Positions 17,784 through 25,531 of a stretch of DNA of 64,000 bases are shown one piece after another. The first letter of the stretch is position 1. Each line of letters opens with the position of its first letter. This DNA comes from Bacteroidales bacterium. Its GTDB lineage: Bacteria > Bacteroidota > Bacteroidia > Bacteroidales > WCHB1-69. Where the stretch lies: the NCBI GenBank assembly GCA_017649855.1, contig JAGCGA010000006.1:1-64000 (forward strand). The letters are read 5' to 3'. A model generated the notes under the pieces. It worked only from the letters and a program-made list of their open reading frames with translations, did not search any database and was not told the DNA's origin. The position numbers were made by a program, and so were the translations under genes.

Positions 17784-18314
17784 TAAAAAGGGTAATTATA
17801 TACCTGATGGCACACACTCCTTTTCGCGGCGGCTCGGATCATCATCTTGGCACGGACTCCCCGCGCCGCGATGATGATTGCCCGCGCGTAGCCTGTACCC
17901 CATATTGCGGCTGACGCCTTATAAGGGGTTATTAGGATGGTGTTTCTCCAAAACACTTCCCCATAGAGCTCGCGGGCGGGCAGGCCGACATGCGGTGCGG
18001 ACGCGGCGTGAATGGACGGCCTCCAACAGCGGCGTGCAAAGGCGCTTGCGTTTACAAAAATGCAAAGCCTTCGGACTCATATATCCTTTTTGCTCCGGCC
18101 GGCATTTTTGTTCACGTTTGCCGCCGCTGTCAGAGGGCGGACAGAGCGGGCGGCATTCATGTCGGCTTGATCTTTTGGCAACTTTTCTATCAAGAGAAAA
18201 GTTGTAGAATTATATTTAGGGGGGTGCCTGCCATGAAACCTCCCCTCAAAAACGTCCATTAGCAACATACTTGGGCATGCAAGGTGCCATCAGGTATATA
18301 ATCACCTTAAAAAG
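17784..18314. mobile_element. MITE-like element with 23-bp terminal inverted repeats
   Basis: The left end 17791-17813 and the reverse complement of 18284-18306 agree at 22 of 23 positions (left end reads GGTAATTATATACCTGATGG then CAC). The heptamer TAAAAAG lies directly left of the left end (17784-17790) and one base right of the right end (18308-18314), as a target duplication would. The 470-base interior is GC-rich, unlike its flanks, holds several hairpins, and has no convincing gene; open frames across it look spurious. Size and ends fit a non-autonomous element moved by a transposase elsewhere. It lies between the promoters of the giant gene and tRNA-Arg. No second copy is in the window, so mobility is inferred. 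Confidence 0.6.
18179..18205. other. Hairpin inside the 17784-18314 element
   Basis: CAACTTTTCT and AGAAAAGTTG form a perfect 10-bp stem around a short ATCA loop. It is not followed by a T run, so I do not call it a terminator. Confidence 0.6.
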
Positions 18315-18354
18315 AGTGTCGTGATGATTATCATAGAGGGTTCGGTTTTTTTTG

Positions 18355-18362
18355 TATTTTTG
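18355..18362 (+). promoter_or_regulatory. -7 box TATTTTTG for tRNA-Arg
   Basis: TATTTTTG followed by C, 13 bases before the mature 5' end of the tRNA. Confidence 0.6.
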
Positions 18363-18375
18363 CAGCCTCATTTTT

Positions 18376-18449
18376 GGCCCCGTAGTTCAGCTGAATAGAA
18401 CGTCAGATTCCGGTTCTGAAAGTCGTGGGTTTGAATCCCGCCGGGGTCA
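18376..18449 (+). tRNA. tRNA-Arg (anticodon CCG)
   Basis: Cloverleaf: acceptor GGCCCCG pairs with CGGGGTC (one G-T), D-arm GTTC/GAAC, anticodon stem TCAGA/TCTGA around loop TTCCGGT (anticodon CCG, reads CGG), T-arm GTGGG/CCCGC around TTTGAAT, discriminator A. CCA is not encoded. It is 21 bases upstream of the subtilisin-like protease gene and may share its promoter. Confidence 0.95.
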
Positions 18450-18470
18450 CTAAACAAAATATACACCGAT

Positions 18471-20147
18471 ATGAAGAAACATATCCTGGTGGTGTTGTTT
18501 GCCGGCCTCTGCGCCTTGTTGACAGCCCAACCTTCGCCCAATTGTTATCGCCTCTACCTGGCTGACAAGAACAACAACCCATATTCCATCGACAACCCCT
18601 CTGCTTTTTTGTCTGAGCGTGCGTTGGCCAAGCGTGCCCGCTTCAGTATCGCCATCACCGAGCAGGACCTGCCGATCACGCCGCAGTACAAGCAGCACAT
18701 CCAGAATGTGGATGCTAGCATCCGGCTGCTGGCTGAGTCGAAATGGATGAATACGGTGACCATCTACTGTCCCGACAGTACTCGGCTCCCGCAACTCCTC
18801 GCCTTGCCGTTTGTAGACAGCATCCTGCCTGTCGCCTCCTACGATACCACGATGATGTCAGCATCCTTGAGCCCCGAAATAGAGATTCCCTATCACGAAC
18901 CTATCGTGAGCAACCACGACACCATCATACCATACGACTATGGCAGCTACGGCTATTATCAGATAGCCATTCACAACGGCCACCTTTTGCACAACGAGGG
19001 ATTTCGCGGTGAGGGCATGCTCATCGCGGTCTTTGATGCCGGCTGGAATGGGGTGGACGAAATTTCGGTCTTCACTCCCCTCTTTGAGAATGGGAAGTTG
19101 CTGGGCACCCGCGACTTGATCCCCTTCCGCAACAATGTCTTTGTAGGACACAGTCACGGCACGTTGGTCACCTCCACCATGTGTATGCTACAGGAGGGCT
19201 CGTTGGTGGGCACCGCCCCCGAGGCCTCTTACTTCTTCATCCGCTCCGAGGAGCCTGCCTCCGAGCAACTTATCGAGGAGGACTTCTGGGCCTACGCTGC
19301 GGAGATCGCCGACAGCATCGGCGCCGATGTCATCAACTCCTCCCTGGGATATTGCGGCTTCCCCGATTTTCCCCAGGCAGAAATGACCTATGCGCAGGTG
19401 GACGGCGTATGGAGTATCGCCTCCCAAGCTGCCACCATCTTGGGTCAGAAGGGTGTGGTGGTCTGTGTCAGCGCTGGCAACGAAGGCAATAACGACTGGT
19501 ACCATATTGGCCATCCCGCCGACGCTTTCGACATCTTGGCCGTGGCTGCCGTCGGCATTGACAGTGTCGTCGCCTTCTTCTCCTCCCGAGGTCCTTCCTA
19601 TGACGGCCGTATCAAACCCGATATTGCCTCTGTCGGTGTCAACACCCTCTGTGTCTATCCATCATGGGATCCTGCCGGTTACATTTACAACTATGATGTG
19701 GCCAGCGGCACCAGCCTGGCAGGTCCCGTGGCCGCCGGTTTGTGCGCCTGCCTCTGGCAGTCGCTGCCCAACGCCACCTCCCAACAGATCATGCAGTTCG
19801 TGCGCGAGAACGGCTCCTGCGCCTCCAATCCCAACAACGAGATTGGTTACGGCATTCCCGACTTCTACGCGGCATATGCCAACCACACCTCCGTGCCCGC
19901 CTACAGACCTGTCGCCATGGAGGTCTGGCCCAACCCCTGCACCGACCAAATTTTCATCAGCAATGCACGCTTGGACATTGCCTCCGTGCAACTCTACTCC
20001 ACCAATGGCCATAAGGTACTCCAATTGGCGCACCCCGACTCCTGGCAGCTCCGCATCCCTATGCAGAACCTCCCCGCCGGATTATATCTCGGAACGGTCA
20101 CACTCATCAATGGTGAGACTCAATACTTTAAAGTGGTGAAGCAATAG
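18471..20147 (+). CDS. Subtilisin-like (S8) serine protease with T9SS type A sorting domain
   Basis: The 558-residue protein has a signal peptide (MKKHILVVLFAGLCALLTAQ). The N-terminal region to about 175 is probably a propeptide-like domain. The catalytic triad is visible as Asp189 (VFDAGWNG), His229 (GHSHGT) and Ser415 (ASGTSLAGP), with oxyanion-hole Asn337 (SAGNEG). The last 75 residues (MEVWPNPCTDQIFIS to YFKVVKQ) form the type A T9SS sorting domain, so the enzyme should be secreted or surface-attached. Substrate unknown. The closest familiar group is the S8 proteases with this tail in Porphyromonas and related Bacteroidales. The start follows the tRNA-Arg gene with no separate promoter visible. 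Confidence 0.95.
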   Translation: MKKHILVVLFAGLCALLTAQPSPNCYRLYLADKNNNPYSIDNPSAFLSERALAKRARFSIAITEQDLPITPQYKQHIQNVDASIRLLAESKWMNTVTIYCPDSTRLPQLLALPFVDSILPVASYDTTMMSASLSPEIEIPYHEPIVSNHDTIIPYDYGSYGYYQIAIHNGHLLHNEGFRGEGMLIAVFDAGWNGVDEISVFTPLFENGKLLGTRDLIPFRNNVFVGHSHGTLVTSTMCMLQEGSLVGTAPEASYFFIRSEEPASEQLIEEDFWAYAAEIADSIGADVINSSLGYCGFPDFPQAEMTYAQVDGVWSIASQAATILGQKGVVVCVSAGNEGNNDWYHIGHPADAFDILAVAAVGIDSVVAFFSSRGPSYDGRIKPDIASVGVNTLCVYPSWDPAGYIYNYDVASGTSLAGPVAAGLCACLWQSLPNATSQQIMQFVRENGSCASNPNNEIGYGIPDFYAAYANHTSVPAYRPVAMEVWPNPCTDQIFISNARLDIASVQLYSTNGHKVLQLAHPDSWQLRIPMQNLPAGLYLGTVTLINGETQYFKVVKQ

Positions 20148-20192
20148 GCTCTTCTCCCCTCTGTTTGATCTTCTTCAGCCAACAGGTAACAG

Positions 20193-20834
20193 CTAGAACT
20201 GGTAAACGTAGCAGAACTCCAACACCGTGTTGAACTGCTTCATAATCCGCTGGTTGATAGCCCAGTCGGGAATGCGCACCGGAATGATGGAATTGGTGAA
20301 CCGGAAGCTGAAGCCGTGATGTTCATTGAACATGTAGAAAAGTCCGGCACAGGCGGAAAACTCCAACCGGCGGAAAGGAAGTCTAAACAAAATCGGGCCA
20401 ACGGCGTTGCGCTCCTTGGCATACAGATTAACACCGAACATCGGTCCGACCTCAAACCAGAAGTCGTGGATACCCCGGATGGTCACATGGGCAAACCGCC
20501 ACTGTAACAGGACTGGAATCTCCAGATAGCCCAGATTCAACGCATACATGTCATAGCTGACCTCATTTTTCAGCGTGTGCGAATGGCTGCCCTTCATCGT
20601 GAAATCCAACTCCATCTGAAGTTTCAGGTTATCATTGTCGTTCAACGCCACATTGGAGAAAAGTCCGGCAATGGCCCCCGCCTTGTGAAAACCGGCCAGG
20701 TCGTCACCAGAGATCTGGGAGGTGGTGAGACCCACCCGGACACCACCCTTGAATTGTCCCTTGGTGGACTGGGCCTGCAACAAACTGACACTCATCGTCA
20801 GCACAAAAAGCAATAGTATGGTTTTCTTCATCAT
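20193..20834 (-). CDS. Outer-membrane beta-barrel protein (PorT-like family)
   Basis: The 213-residue protein has a signal peptide (MMKKTILLLFVLTMSVSLLQAQ) and alternating polar/hydrophobic strands ending in an aromatic residue (EFCYVYQF), as in small 8-stranded barrels of the outer-membrane beta-barrel family that includes PorT. Strands include GGVRVGLTTSQISG, LKLQMELDFTMKG, LGYLEIPVLLQWRF and WFEVGPMFGVNLYA. Family membership does not prove a T9SS role; many paralogues exist per genome. It begins 3 bases after the stop of the upstream yqgE gene, so the two are co-transcribed from the promoter at 21441-21448. Confidence 0.8.
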   Translation of the reverse strand: MMKKTILLLFVLTMSVSLLQAQSTKGQFKGGVRVGLTTSQISGDDLAGFHKAGAIAGLFSNVALNDNDNLKLQMELDFTMKGSHSHTLKNEVSYDMYALNLGYLEIPVLLQWRFAHVTIRGIHDFWFEVGPMFGVNLYAKERNAVGPILFRLPFRRLEFSACAGLFYMFNEHHGFSFRFTNSIIPVRIPDWAINQRIMKQFNTVLEFCYVYQF

Positions 20835-20837
20835 ATT

Positions 20838-21419
20838 CTAATTTAAATGTGGACTTTCAGGAATCTTAAGCCAATGTTCATACTCTTTGCCCAAATTGGC
20901 GATGGCTTTGCGCCATATCTGGCTGGTCTCCGTTTGGAAAAGCAGCTCGGGGGTCGGGTTCGCCACCACCCAGTAGTTGCGGGCGATCTCGTCTTCCAGT
21001 TGCCCGGGAGCCCAACCGGAATACCCCAACAAGAAGCGAAAACGTATGGTAGGGTCGGCCCGTTGTTCTATCAATTGGAGCATCCGTTCGTCGTAACCGA
21101 AGAAAATGCCTGGCTTCAGGGCCGAGGCTGCATGGCAACGCTCGTAGTTGTGCACCAGGAAGAGCATCTCAGGACTCACCGGCCCGCCGATATGCAACGG
21201 CACCTGGAGCGACATGCCATCCACCAGACGGTCCAGCATGAAAGGAGTGGGCTTGTTGATGATGACACCCGCCACGACCTCCTCGTCATAGTCGGTTAGC
21301 AAAACTACTGAGCGACTGAACAACAAGTCAGTGTTAAGGGGCACAGAAATCAGTATTCGCCCAGGAGAGAGGGTGAATTCTGTCTGTTTTACCTGTAAGA
21401 AATCGCGAGGGGCACTCAT
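20838..21419 (-). CDS. YqgE/AlgH family protein
   Basis: The 193-residue protein shows the YqgE pattern: GRILISVPLNTDLLFSRSVV near the N-terminus, GVIINKPT, IGGPVSPEMLFLVH, and the signature FLLGYSGWAPGQLEDEIARNYW. The family is widespread; AlgH was linked to alginate regulation in Pseudomonas, but the biochemical function is not established. It is cytoplasmic, with no signal peptide. It is divergently oriented from the murL-like gene with overlapping promoter regions, and precedes the beta-barrel gene. Confidence 0.93.
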   Translation of the reverse strand: MSAPRDFLQVKQTEFTLSPGRILISVPLNTDLLFSRSVVLLTDYDEEVVAGVIINKPTPFMLDRLVDGMSLQVPLHIGGPVSPEMLFLVHNYERCHAASALKPGIFFGYDERMLQLIEQRADPTIRFRFLLGYSGWAPGQLEDEIARNYWVVANPTPELLFQTETSQIWRKAIANLGKEYEHWLKIPESPHLN

Positions 21420-21439
21420 ATTGTCATCTTAAAAGGATG

Positions 21440-21448
21440 GCAAAAATA
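21440..21448 (-). promoter_or_regulatory. -7 box TATTTTTG(C) for yqgE
   Basis: On the minus strand TATTTTTG at 21448-21441, 21 bases before the start codon. It lies 11 bases from the oppositely directed box at 21460. Confidence 0.6.
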
Positions 21449-21459
21449 CGATTTTTTTG

Positions 21460-21467
21460 TACTTTTG
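21460..21467 (+). promoter_or_regulatory. -7 box TACTTTTG for the murL-like gene
   Basis: Placing transcription start near 21474 excludes an in-frame ATG at 21437 and selects the ATG at 21488. Confidence 0.6.
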
Positions 21468-21487
21468 CCGCGTATAAAAATATTTCT

Positions 21488-22789
21488 ATGAGTTTTGAAG
21501 AGCTGAGAAAAGAGTACCCGGTTTTTTCCTACAATGGATACTCTTATAGTCTTGAAGGCCAAGATCTGACCATACGGTTTGACTTCAGTATCGGTGACAA
21601 TATCCGGTTCACGCCCACCATGGTGTTGCAGGCAGGACGGTACGCCCAGTATCCCGCCGACCTCCAGGCGTTGGAGGGCATCATCTTCCATCTCGGCATG
21701 ATTGAGCTGATCAGCTATTGGAAGTGCACCTGCAGTCCCACCCTGCTCATCCGCCCCTACCGGCTCAACGAGGAAGAGCAGTTATGGTGGCGCAAGCTCT
21801 ACTGGTACGGTTTGGGCGAGTTCTTCTACCAAAACCACATCGACACCAATCACGAAAAGTTCCTGACCTTTGCCTTTGATGAGAAGGCACCGATGGTTGA
21901 CACGCTCGCCTACCCGCACGTGGCGGAGAGCAACCGTGTCATCGTGCCGATTGGCGGAGGCAAGGACTCGGTAGTCACGCTGGAAGAGCTTCGGACAAAA
22001 CGGGAGGTGGTGCCCTTCATCATCAACCCGCGCGGTGCCACGCTGGCCTGCGCCGAAAAGGCTGGATTCCCCAACCCGGACGACATCCTCATCCTGAAAC
22101 GGGAGATCTCGCCAAGATTACTGGAACTCAACAAGGAAGGGTTCCTGAATGGCCACACACCCTTCTCCGCCATGCTCGCCTTCTACTCCGTGCTCCTCTC
22201 TGCTGTCACGGGCATCCGCGAGGTGGCCCTCTCCAACGAGTCATCAGCCAACGAGCCCACCATCCCCGGCACCCACATCAACCACCAGTACTCCAAGTCG
22301 CTGGAGTTCGAAGAGGACTTCCGCTACTATGTGGAGACCTACATGAACGGGTGCAACCATTATTACAGCCATCTGCGCCCGCTGACCGAACTGCAGATTG
22401 CGGAACGTTTTGCAAGATACCCGCAATATTTCCACGTCTTCAAGAGCTGCAACGTGGGCAGCAAGGAGGACAAATGGTGCGGCCGCTGCGCCAAATGCCT
22501 CTTCGCCTACATCATCCTGTCGCCCTTCATTGACGACCCAACCATGATCAGCATCTTCGGAGACGACCTCCTCAACCGGACAGAATTGGCCCCCATTTTG
22601 GACCAGTTGACCGGCATGGCCTACGTAAAGCCTTTCGACTGTGTAGGTACTATCCAAGAGGTGAACGAAGCCATGCGCCGCATCCTGGAAAGCCGTAAAG
22701 ACAAGGCCTTGGTCAAACACTACATCAACAAACAACTGGCCATGTTGGACGACAACATGCTGGAGGAATACTACAATATGGCACCGTAA
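21488..22789 (+). CDS. murL: MurL-like UDP-MurNAc-L-Ala-L-Glu epimerase homologue
   Basis: In Xanthomonas, MurL with MurD2 makes the D-Glu of peptidoglycan by epimerising the L-Glu end of UDP-MurNAc-L-Ala-L-Glu. This 433-residue protein shows the hallmarks I remember: PIGGGKDSVVTLEELR (PP-loop-like nucleotide site, about 150), ELNKEGFLNGHTPFSA, ALSNESSANEPTI, INHQYSKSLEFE, HLRPLTELQIA, SCN, WCGRCAKCLF (Cys pair) and a final KPFDCVGTIQEV. It has no signal peptide, consistent with a cytoplasmic step. No murD2 or other mur gene adjoins it. A different PP-loop enzyme remains possible. The start is chosen from the promoter at 21460. Confidence 0.72.
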   Translation: MSFEELRKEYPVFSYNGYSYSLEGQDLTIRFDFSIGDNIRFTPTMVLQAGRYAQYPADLQALEGIIFHLGMIELISYWKCTCSPTLLIRPYRLNEEEQLWWRKLYWYGLGEFFYQNHIDTNHEKFLTFAFDEKAPMVDTLAYPHVAESNRVIVPIGGGKDSVVTLEELRTKREVVPFIINPRGATLACAEKAGFPNPDDILILKREISPRLLELNKEGFLNGHTPFSAMLAFYSVLLSAVTGIREVALSNESSANEPTIPGTHINHQYSKSLEFEEDFRYYVETYMNGCNHYYSHLRPLTELQIAERFARYPQYFHVFKSCNVGSKEDKWCGRCAKCLFAYIILSPFIDDPTMISIFGDDLLNRTELAPILDQLTGMAYVKPFDCVGTIQEVNEAMRRILESRKDKALVKHYINKQLAMLDDNMLEEYYNMAP

Positions 22790-22808
22790 ATAATCCCCAA
22801 ATTTTTAC

Positions 22809-22816
22809 TATTTTTG
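22809..22816 (+). promoter_or_regulatory. -7 box TATTTTTG for the FKBP gene
   Basis: Lies 53 bases before the ATG at 22869. Confidence 0.6.
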
Positions 22817-22868
22817 CCGCCGATTTTAGAATCAACGAAATTTATTATCAATCATAATCTTAAAGAAC

Positions 22869-23975
22869 ATGTCAGAAGATATTTTAGATGTGGAAAACAC
22901 ACAAGAAGAAAATGTAGAAAACGCTGCCGAAATCATAAACGAGGTTACTGAAGAGGTAGAAAACGCTGCTGAAAATGTGGAGGAAACTGTCTCCCAAGAA
23001 GAAGAGACCGTAGTGCCTGAAAGCACCTTCTCCGAACCCGACAATGAGGAGCCTGTCCGTAAAGGCAAAGGCTGGCTGATCATCCTCCTGGGCATTCTCG
23101 CAGCTGCCATCGTGGGTGTTGGCTGTTACTTCCTCCTGAAGAACACCGGCAAACACAAAGGTTTCAAGAAAGACAAAGCCTCTGGTATCTACTACAAATT
23201 TCATACTGATATACACGAAGATGCCGCTATGCCCAAGACTGGCGATTATGTAGGATTCCTCTTCTCCATGAGAACAAAGGACTCCATCCTCATCCCGATG
23301 ATCCCCAACGAGATGCTGATGGACTCTATCGGCAAAAACGACCTCTACGCTGCTCTACGCATGATGCATGTGGAAGACAGCGCCACTTTCATCTTCAACG
23401 GCAAGGAGTTCTTCGACCTGATGATGGAAGGCCAGGAGTATCCCTTTGGAAACGAACCGCTCTATATGGATGTGATGTTATATGGCCACATGCCAAAGGC
23501 CGAGTTTGAAAAGGCCAAAGCCCAATATGAGGCAGAGATGAGCCAGCGCAAAGAGGCGGAGATTGACTCCACCCTCGCCTATGTCAAGAAAAACAACATG
23601 GGCAAAGCCACTAAAGAAGGCATCTATATCAAGACCACCAAGAAGGGCAATGGCCCGTTGGTGGAAGAGGGACAGGATGTGACCGTTCACTATGTCGGTC
23701 GTCTTATGGACGGTACGGAGTTCGACAGCTCCATCGGTCGCGACGAGCCGTTCACCTTCACCATGGGCGAACACAAAGTCATCCCCGGCTGGGAGATTGC
23801 TGTGAGCAAGATGCATGTAGGTGAAAAGGCCACCGTGTTGATTCCCTCCTCCATGGCCTACGGCGATCGCGGCAATGCTGTTATCCCGGCCTACTCCCCG
23901 CTGTTGTTCGAGATTGAGGTGTTGAAGGCTGAAGAAAAGGCTGTTGCTCCTATCCTTCAAGCCATAGGAAACTAA
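22869..23975 (+). CDS. Membrane-anchored FKBP-type peptidyl-prolyl isomerase
   Basis: The 368-residue protein has a strongly acidic N-terminal segment (1-62), including the repeated phrases EVTEEVENAAENVEE and NVENAAEIINEV. A basic KGKG then precedes one membrane helix (about 69-90, WLIILLGILAAAIVGVG). The C-terminal FKBP domain (about 255-360) carries DVTVHYVGRLMDGTEFDSS, PGWEIAVSKMHVGEK and IPSSMAYGDRG. Topology by the positive-inside rule puts the acidic tail in the cytoplasm and the isomerase in the periplasm, where it would help fold exported proteins. The middle region (95-245) is unassigned and may be a second, degenerate isomerase domain. It ends at a strong terminator. Confidence 0.9.
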   Translation: MSEDILDVENTQEENVENAAEIINEVTEEVENAAENVEETVSQEEETVVPESTFSEPDNEEPVRKGKGWLIILLGILAAAIVGVGCYFLLKNTGKHKGFKKDKASGIYYKFHTDIHEDAAMPKTGDYVGFLFSMRTKDSILIPMIPNEMLMDSIGKNDLYAALRMMHVEDSATFIFNGKEFFDLMMEGQEYPFGNEPLYMDVMLYGHMPKAEFEKAKAQYEAEMSQRKEAEIDSTLAYVKKNNMGKATKEGIYIKTTKKGNGPLVEEGQDVTVHYVGRLMDGTEFDSSIGRDEPFTFTMGEHKVIPGWEIAVSKMHVGEKATVLIPSSMAYGDRGNAVIPAYSPLLFEIEVLKAEEKAVAPILQAIGN

Positions 23976-24027
23976 ACCCATAGGGAAACTTTTGGATTCC
24001 CGCGGGCACACCATTAGCCCGCAAAAC

Positions 24028-24069
24028 CAAACCGGCCGGAAAAGTCTGAAAGCTTTCCCGGCCGGTTTG
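24028..24069. terminator. Strong bidirectional hairpin between the FKBP and FISUMP genes
   Basis: CAAACCGGCCGGAAAAG (24028-24044) pairs with CTTTCCCGGCCGGTTTG (24053-24069) around an 8-nt loop, with one mismatch. The genes on both sides converge on it. Confidence 0.75.
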
Positions 24070-24091
24070 TTATAGGTAGAATCAAGCGATG

Positions 24092-24832
24092 CTATTCATC
24101 GCGCAGGCAGCGCACGGAACAACCGTAGCATTTATAGTCGAGGTTGTTCTCGCTATTGTTGTTATAGCTGTAAACGCCACAGTACCATGCCATGTTGCGG
24201 TCAAAGGAGGTAGCGCTCCAGAACTGCGCATTGAAGCCCAAATTGACCAATCCCTCTTCGGTGAAGGTGCCGGCGGGCATCGCGCTGAAACCGCACTCTT
24301 TGTCGAGGGTGACCGCCTGCGACTCCCACAAGGAGGAGGGGCATTTCATCATGCTGCCGGCTTTCCGGGTGCCTTGCAAGGTATTGAAGAGAACCGTCCA
24401 TTCGTCGGCGGTGGGCAGGTGCCAGCCGGCTGGACAGATACCCCGGTGATAACTGCCTGTATTGGCTTTCTTATAATTGCGTTCGTCAATGTCCATCGCA
24501 GCCGCCCAGTTGTAGAGGTTGCCATATTGCTCCACCCGGTGCTCCTTGACGTAAGGTGAAAAAATCGGGGTGTGACTGGTGAAAGAGGGGTTGACGTACC
24601 AATGGCGACCCGTCGGGGAGGTGGTGCAGCGCATGTTCTCCGCCATCCAGCACTGAGAGCCGATCTGGACAGTCCGGTAGGTGTTGCCCTGATGGTCCAT
24701 GATGATAAAATGACCCTTGCATGGCAACCCACTCAACAGCAAAGTGTCCACGCGATCCGACATCTGCGCAACCGCCATTTGGCAGAAGGACACTAACATG
24801 TTGAATAATAATATTTTAGCGAAAAACTTCAC
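24092..24832 (-). CDS. Exported FISUMP-domain protein
   Basis: The Fibrobacter succinogenes major paralogous domain is recognised by VQIGSQCWMAENMRC, GNLYNWAAAMD, GICPAGWHLPTADEW, then WSATSFD and SVRCLRDE. The fold is related to C-type lectin/formylglycine-enzyme-like domains; the function is unknown and often presumed to be surface binding. The promoter box at 24851-24858 excludes an ATG at 24886. A GTG at 24832 yields a signal peptide with a basic start (MKFFAKILLFNMLVSF, cleavage near AVAQ) and 246 residues. ATG at 24799 is the alternative and lacks the basic residues. The conserved Cys residues (for example CPAGW, KCYGCSVRC) may form disulfides outside the cytoplasm. Confidence 0.8.
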   Translation of the reverse strand: MKFFAKILLFNMLVSFCQMAVAQMSDRVDTLLLSGLPCKGHFIIMDHQGNTYRTVQIGSQCWMAENMRCTTSPTGRHWYVNPSFTSHTPIFSPYVKEHRVEQYGNLYNWAAAMDIDERNYKKANTGSYHRGICPAGWHLPTADEWTVLFNTLQGTRKAGSMMKCPSSLWESQAVTLDKECGFSAMPAGTFTEEGLVNLGFNAQFWSATSFDRNMAWYCGVYSYNNNSENNLDYKCYGCSVRCLRDE

Positions 24833-24849
24833 GTGGTGAAACAGAAAGT

Positions 24850-24858
24850 GCAAAGATA
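24850..24858 (-). promoter_or_regulatory. -7 box TATCTTTG(C) for the FISUMP gene
   Basis: On the minus strand TATCTTTG lies at 24858-24851, so transcription starts near 24844. Confidence 0.55.
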
Positions 24859-24914
24859 GTCTTTTTGTTTCAACTATAATTAACAAAATGATGTTGAAAA
24901 GCGGAAATTATCAA

Positions 24915-25385
24915 CTATTTCCAGAGAATTTTCACAACTTGCTCTAAATAAAGGGCATCCTCCTCGTCAAAAAAAGCGGGTTTTTCGCTGTCGATGTCGA
25001 GCACCCCGACAACGACATTTTCTTTGAGTATAGGGACCACGATTTCGCTTTGGGAGGCGGAGGAGCAGGCTATGTGTCCGGGAAACTGATGCACATCCTT
25101 CACCACCAGGGTTCGGGCTTTCTGCCACGCCGTACCGCACACCCCACGGCCTTTGGCAATACGGGTGCAGGCCAGAGGGCCTTGGAAGGGGCCCAGCACG
25201 AGCTGCTCTCCCTGTACCCGATAGAAGCCTGTCCACCAGAAGCGAAAGGTTTCATGCAGCATTGCCGCCACATTGGCCATATTGGCAATCATGTCGGGTT
25301 CATCTTCTATCACAGAGGCTATCTGTGGCAGAAGGGTTTCGTATTTTTCCCGTTTGGTTTGTCCGGTGATGATGAGTTCTTCCAT
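24915..25385 (-). CDS. msrC: Free methionine-(R)-sulfoxide reductase (GAF domain)
   Basis: Reduces free methionine-R-sulfoxide using thioredoxin; cytoplasmic. The 156-residue protein is a single GAF domain with the family signature GPFQGPLACTRIAKGRGVCG and VHQFPGHIACSSASQSEIVV. The three Cys match the E. coli YebR positions: Cys73, Cys83 and Cys107 (probable catalytic). The promoter at 25459-25467 gives a leader of about 67 nt that consists largely of one copy of the TTAGCCATTGGC-type repeat, so that repeat is transcribed here. Confidence 0.93.
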   Translation of the reverse strand: MEELIITGQTKREKYETLLPQIASVIEDEPDMIANMANVAAMLHETFRFWWTGFYRVQGEQLVLGPFQGPLACTRIAKGRGVCGTAWQKARTLVVKDVHQFPGHIACSSASQSEIVVPILKENVVVGVLDIDSEKPAFFDEEDALYLEQVVKILWK

Positions 25386-25417
25386 GTTGGCTTCCTATTT
25401 ACTGCATTGTTAAATTT

Positions 25418-25455
25418 GGCCGTTAGCTATTAGCCATTGGCTGTTGGCTGTTGGC
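25418..25455. repeat. Dispersed repeat, TTAGCCATTGGCTGTTGGC family
   Basis: This tract reads GGCCGTTAGCTATTAGCCAT followed by TGGCTGTTGGCTGTTGG. Shorter relatives lie at 3751-3773 and 42313-42356. All three copies lie between genes. Confidence 0.75.
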
Positions 25456-25458
25456 CGG

Positions 25459-25467
25459 GCAAAAATA
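25459..25467 (-). promoter_or_regulatory. -7 box TATTTTTG(C) for msrC
   Basis: On the minus strand TATTTTTG lies at 25467-25460. Confidence 0.55.
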
Positions 25468-25507
25468 CAAAAAACACGCTTTCTGACACGGCATAACAAT
25501 TTTTATG

Positions 25508-25515
25508 TACATTTG
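25508..25515 (+). promoter_or_regulatory. -7 box TACATTTG for the CLC gene
   Basis: Overlaps an upstream in-frame ATG at 25505, so translation must begin later, at 25532. Confidence 0.55.
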
Positions 25516-25531
25516 CGCCTCCTTTTCATAT

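Noticed and set aside
17990..18262. Open frame in the MITE-like element
   Set aside because: Overlaps other frames on both strands, lacks motifs, and its composition follows the GC-rich hairpin interior.
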